Position numbers and translations under genes: made by a program. A stretch of DNA of 7,573 nt from Lachnospiraceae bacterium (GTDB taxonomy: Bacteria > Bacillota > Clostridia > Lachnospirales > Lachnospiraceae). The DNA is taken from NCBI GenBank assembly GCA_009787745.1, contig WQST01000116.1, positions 1 to 7,573 on the forward strand. Reading direction: 5' to 3'. The notes beneath the pieces were generated by a model. The model was not told the DNA's origin. It saw only the letters and a list, made by a program, of their open reading frames with translations, and searched no databases. Positions 5,033 to 7,573 of the stretch are shown here, piece by piece (position 1 is the stretch's first letter; every line of letters begins with the position of its first letter).

Positions 5033-7528
5033 ATGCAAAAACAACTGCTTAACGGCGAATGGCAACTGAGAATTATCGGTGAAAACGTATACGGAATCTC
5101 AGATGAACCGATTAAGGCGGAAGTTCCCGGTTCTGTCTATGGTACTCTTCTTAAGGAAGGGTTGATACCTGACCCATATTATCGGGACAATGAATTGACC
5201 GCTTTAAAACTAATGGACAATGACTTCGAGTATAGCTTAGATTTCGATGTATCACAGGAAATGCTTAACGGTGATGTTTTATTCCTGAATTTCGCAGGGA
5301 TTGATACATTAGCGGATATTTATTTAAATGATATGCAATTAGGATATCAGGATGATAAATACACCGCCAATAATATGCACAGGGCATGGAAATTTAACTT
5401 AACCGCTTCGGACTTGCTATTGCTCGGAAGAAATCACCTGCGCGTCGTTCTCTACTCCCCTGTTAAGTATATCAGAGCAGAAAATGAAAAAGTATTCGTT
5501 GGAGGGAGCGGGGATGCGATGAAGGGTTATCCGCATTTACGAAAAGCTCACTGCATGTTTGGCTGGGACTGGGGCCCGCGCTTACCTGATGCAGGAATAT
5601 ATCGGGATGTGACACTTGTGTCATATAAAAACAGCAGGATTGATTCGGTTTACATAACACAAGTGCATCAAGAAAATAAAGTACTGCTTGACTTTGATGT
5701 GGTGGTTGAGTTACTTGCCGATACCTCAGGGCATCGCGTCATAGCCTGTGTAGTACCGCCGAATGAAAATGTATCCGCCCCTTCGTTGACTTTAGACTTG
5801 ACGGAAGATACAATCCTCGAAATTCCCAACCCCCAACTATGGTGGCCTAACGGATATGGTGAACAGCCGCTTTATAAGGTATTGGTAAAACTTTTAGACT
5901 TACAGGGAAACATCCTTGATATATGGGAGAAACGAATCGGTTTGCGCACGATGACCGTTAACACCGACCCCGACGAATGGGGTAATCGATTCGCACATGA
6001 AGTCAATGGTGTGCAGATATTTGCGATGGGCGCCGATTATATTCCAGAGGATAATATCTTAAGCCGTGTTACATCTGAGCGAACCGAGCGCTTGCTAAAA
6101 GACGCAGTAGAGGCGAATTATAATATAATCCGCGTTTGGGGCGGCGGTTACTATCCGAATGATTTTTTTTATGATTTTTGTGATGAACTAGGCTTAATTG
6201 TTTGGCAGGATTTTATGTATGCTTGTGCCAATTATGAGCTTACCGAAGATTTTGAAATTAACATTATCGGGGAAACGATTGACGTTATCCGCCGTCTTCG
6301 CCATCATGCATGTCTGGGGATTTGGTGCGGTAACAACGAAATGGAAAGCCAGATGATTCACAAATCATGGAAACCGTCAATAAAACAAAAATATGATTAT
6401 ATCAAAATATTTGAATATATTATTCCCCGAATCGTAAAAACAGAAGACCCCGCAACTTTTTACTGGGCTTCGTCTCCATCATCAGGCGGAAATTATGATG
6501 ATCCTGATGATGAAAATCGCGGCGATGCCCATTACTGGATGGTTTGGCATGGCAATGAACCGCTGACGGCATACCGAAATCATTATTTCCGTTATTTGTC
6601 AGAGTTCGGCTTTCAATCATTCCCCGCTATAAAAACGATTGAATCATTTACCGAACCCGAAGACCGCAATATTTTTTCCTATGTTATGGAAATGCATCAA
6701 AGAAACTGTTCCGCAAATGGCAAAATCATGAACTACCTGTCGGCGACATATCGCTATCCGACTGATTTCGAATGCCTGATTTATGCTTCACAATTATTAC
6801 AAGCAGAGGCGATGCGCAATGCGATTGAACATAATCGCCGCCATCGCGGACGTTGCATGGGGACGGTGGTATGGCAGTTAAATGATATTTGGCCTGTCGC
6901 ATCATGGGCGAGCATTGATTATTACGGGCGGTGGAAAGCGCTCCATTATATTGAAAAAAGAGCATTTTCGAAGGTGCTGATTTCCTGCGAGGAAATCGGT
7001 GAAGTGACAGAACGCCCATATCCGATCGCCGAACCGAAACCATATGAGAAATCGGCTCGTTTACATGTCGCCAATGAAACGAGGGAGGAAGTATCAGGGA
7101 CTGTTCACTGGTCGATTAATGGCTCTGACGGATTAATTGTTAATTCGACACAGGGCAAGCAATCCGTAACGGTTCTTCCGCTTTCGGGGCTTTGGTTAGA
7201 AAAGATTGACTTAGCTGATTATAATGAAAGAGAAGTTCATATTAATTTTTACTTTGAAAAAGATGGGCAGGTACTTTCGTCAGGGACTTGCTTGTTTACG
7301 CCGCCTAAGTATTATCATTTCGCCGACCCTGAATTGACTGTCACGGTCAATGGGAAGATGATTACAGTTAAGTCAAAGGCATACGCGAAAAACGTTGAAA
7401 TATCAGCGGTTGACGGTGATGTATGGCTATCGGATAACTATTTCGATATGGAAGCAGGAGAAGTCGATGTCGTGATCCTCAGGGGTGAAGCGAGTGAGTT
7501 TAGGGTTAGGTCGGTTTATGATATTTAG
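5033..7528 (+). CDS. Beta-mannosidase, glycoside hydrolase family 2
   Basis: This 831-residue enzyme should release terminal beta-linked mannose from the non-reducing end of manno-oligosaccharides or N-glycan core fragments. The length fits full-size GH2 beta-mannosidases. An N-terminal galactose-binding-like domain (1-~195, starting LNGEWQL) contains FGWDWGPRLPDAGIY at 176-190, a hallmark of this subgroup. An Ig-like domain follows, with LWWPNGYGEQPLY at 269-281. The TIM barrel starts near 305 and includes the acid/base E436 in WCGNNEME (431-438) and the nucleophile E524 in LSEFGFQS (522-529). The C-terminal region (~665-831) is beta-rich. There is no signal peptide or membrane segment, so it acts in the cytoplasm on imported oligosaccharides. 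AAGGA at 5018-5022, ten bases before the ATG, supports the start. The next ORF begins 11 bases after the stop, which suggests an operon. The exact substrate cannot be read from the sequence. Confidence 0.95.
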   Translation: MQKQLLNGEWQLRIIGENVYGISDEPIKAEVPGSVYGTLLKEGLIPDPYYRDNELTALKLMDNDFEYSLDFDVSQEMLNGDVLFLNFAGIDTLADIYLNDMQLGYQDDKYTANNMHRAWKFNLTASDLLLLGRNHLRVVLYSPVKYIRAENEKVFVGGSGDAMKGYPHLRKAHCMFGWDWGPRLPDAGIYRDVTLVSYKNSRIDSVYITQVHQENKVLLDFDVVVELLADTSGHRVIACVVPPNENVSAPSLTLDLTEDTILEIPNPQLWWPNGYGEQPLYKVLVKLLDLQGNILDIWEKRIGLRTMTVNTDPDEWGNRFAHEVNGVQIFAMGADYIPEDNILSRVTSERTERLLKDAVEANYNIIRVWGGGYYPNDFFYDFCDELGLIVWQDFMYACANYELTEDFEINIIGETIDVIRRLRHHACLGIWCGNNEMESQMIHKSWKPSIKQKYDYIKIFEYIIPRIVKTEDPATFYWASSPSSGGNYDDPDDENRGDAHYWMVWHGNEPLTAYRNHYFRYLSEFGFQSFPAIKTIESFTEPEDRNIFSYVMEMHQRNCSANGKIMNYLSATYRYPTDFECLIYASQLLQAEAMRNAIEHNRRHRGRCMGTVVWQLNDIWPVASWASIDYYGRWKALHYIEKRAFSKVLISCEEIGEVTERPYPIAEPKPYEKSARLHVANETREEVSGTVHWSINGSDGLIVNSTQGKQSVTVLPLSGLWLEKIDLADYNEREVHINFYFEKDGQVLSSGTCLFTPPKYYHFADPELTVTVNGKMITVKSKAYAKNVEISAVDGDVWLSDNYFDMEAGEVDVVILRGEASEFRVRSVYDI

Positions 7529-7539
7529 GGGATACCTAA

Positions 7540-7573
7540 ATGAGTTCTTTAATTCTTTCATCGAAAATTGTGA
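7540..7573 (+). CDS. Start of a downstream ORF, truncated by the window end
   Basis: An ATG at 7540 opens a frame reading MSSLILSSKIV that runs off the window. AGGGG at 7527-7531, overlapping the beta-mannosidase stop codon, sits eight bases upstream and is a reasonable ribosome binding site. The 11-base gap suggests co-transcription with the beta-mannosidase gene. Eleven residues are too few to name it. The short hydrophobic strand followed by KIV is reminiscent of the N-terminus of amidohydrolases such as GlcNAc-6-phosphate deacetylase, but that is only a guess. Confidence 0.5.
   Translation, partial: MSSLILSSKIV

Overview
The window reads as a piece of a low-to-moderate GC bacterial chromosome, most likely from an anaerobic Clostridia-type Firmicute. 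The reasons are good AGGAGG-type ribosome binding sites, a SpoIIE-type phosphatase beside an RsbW-like ATPase, a TadA with clostridial wording around its PCxxC motif, and a divergent Fpg/Nei protein beginning MIELPE. The lineage is an inference from protein style; there is no rRNA or other marker. All recognised genes are on the + strand and coding density is high. There is no tRNA, rRNA, CRISPR array, insertion sequence or phage gene, and no gene-free stretch longer than about 300 bases.

Bases 1-3331 hold a signalling block. The window opens inside a gene whose 239 visible C-terminal residues look like a GNAT-related module of the kind often fused to anti-sigma-type ATPases (tentative). It is followed by a two-transmembrane sensor (dCache-like outer domain, HAMP, SpoIIE/PP2C phosphatase), translationally coupled through an ATGA overlap to a 134-residue HATPase_c_2 (RsbW/SpoIIAB-like) protein. 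Together these look like the phosphatase and kinase arms of a partner-switching pathway. The STAS-domain antagonist and the sigma factor or other output are not in the window.

Bases 3332-4917 hold a nucleic-acid maintenance pair. One is a tRNA adenosine deaminase (TadA) carrying an unusual insertion of about 27 residues that looks like a degenerate internal duplication, possibly translated from a leaderless mRNA. 25 bases later comes an Fpg/Nei-fold protein lacking the catalytic N-terminal proline and several other canonical catalytic or recognition residues.

Bases 5033-7528 encode a cytoplasmic GH2 beta-mannosidase with both catalytic glutamates, and 11 bases later an ORF begins that runs off the window. 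This suggests a mannoside or N-glycan catabolic locus continuing to the right.

The three intergenic gaps of more than 90 bases each contain one copy of the same 53-71 bp imperfect palindrome (ends TGTCAT... / ...ATGACA), starting 15-27 bases after a stop codon. It is a dispersed repeat of REP or MITE type. The points most worth checking are this repeat family, the TadA internal duplication, the missing catalytic residues in the Fpg/Nei protein, and the incomplete amino-acid-binding motif in the dCache sensor.
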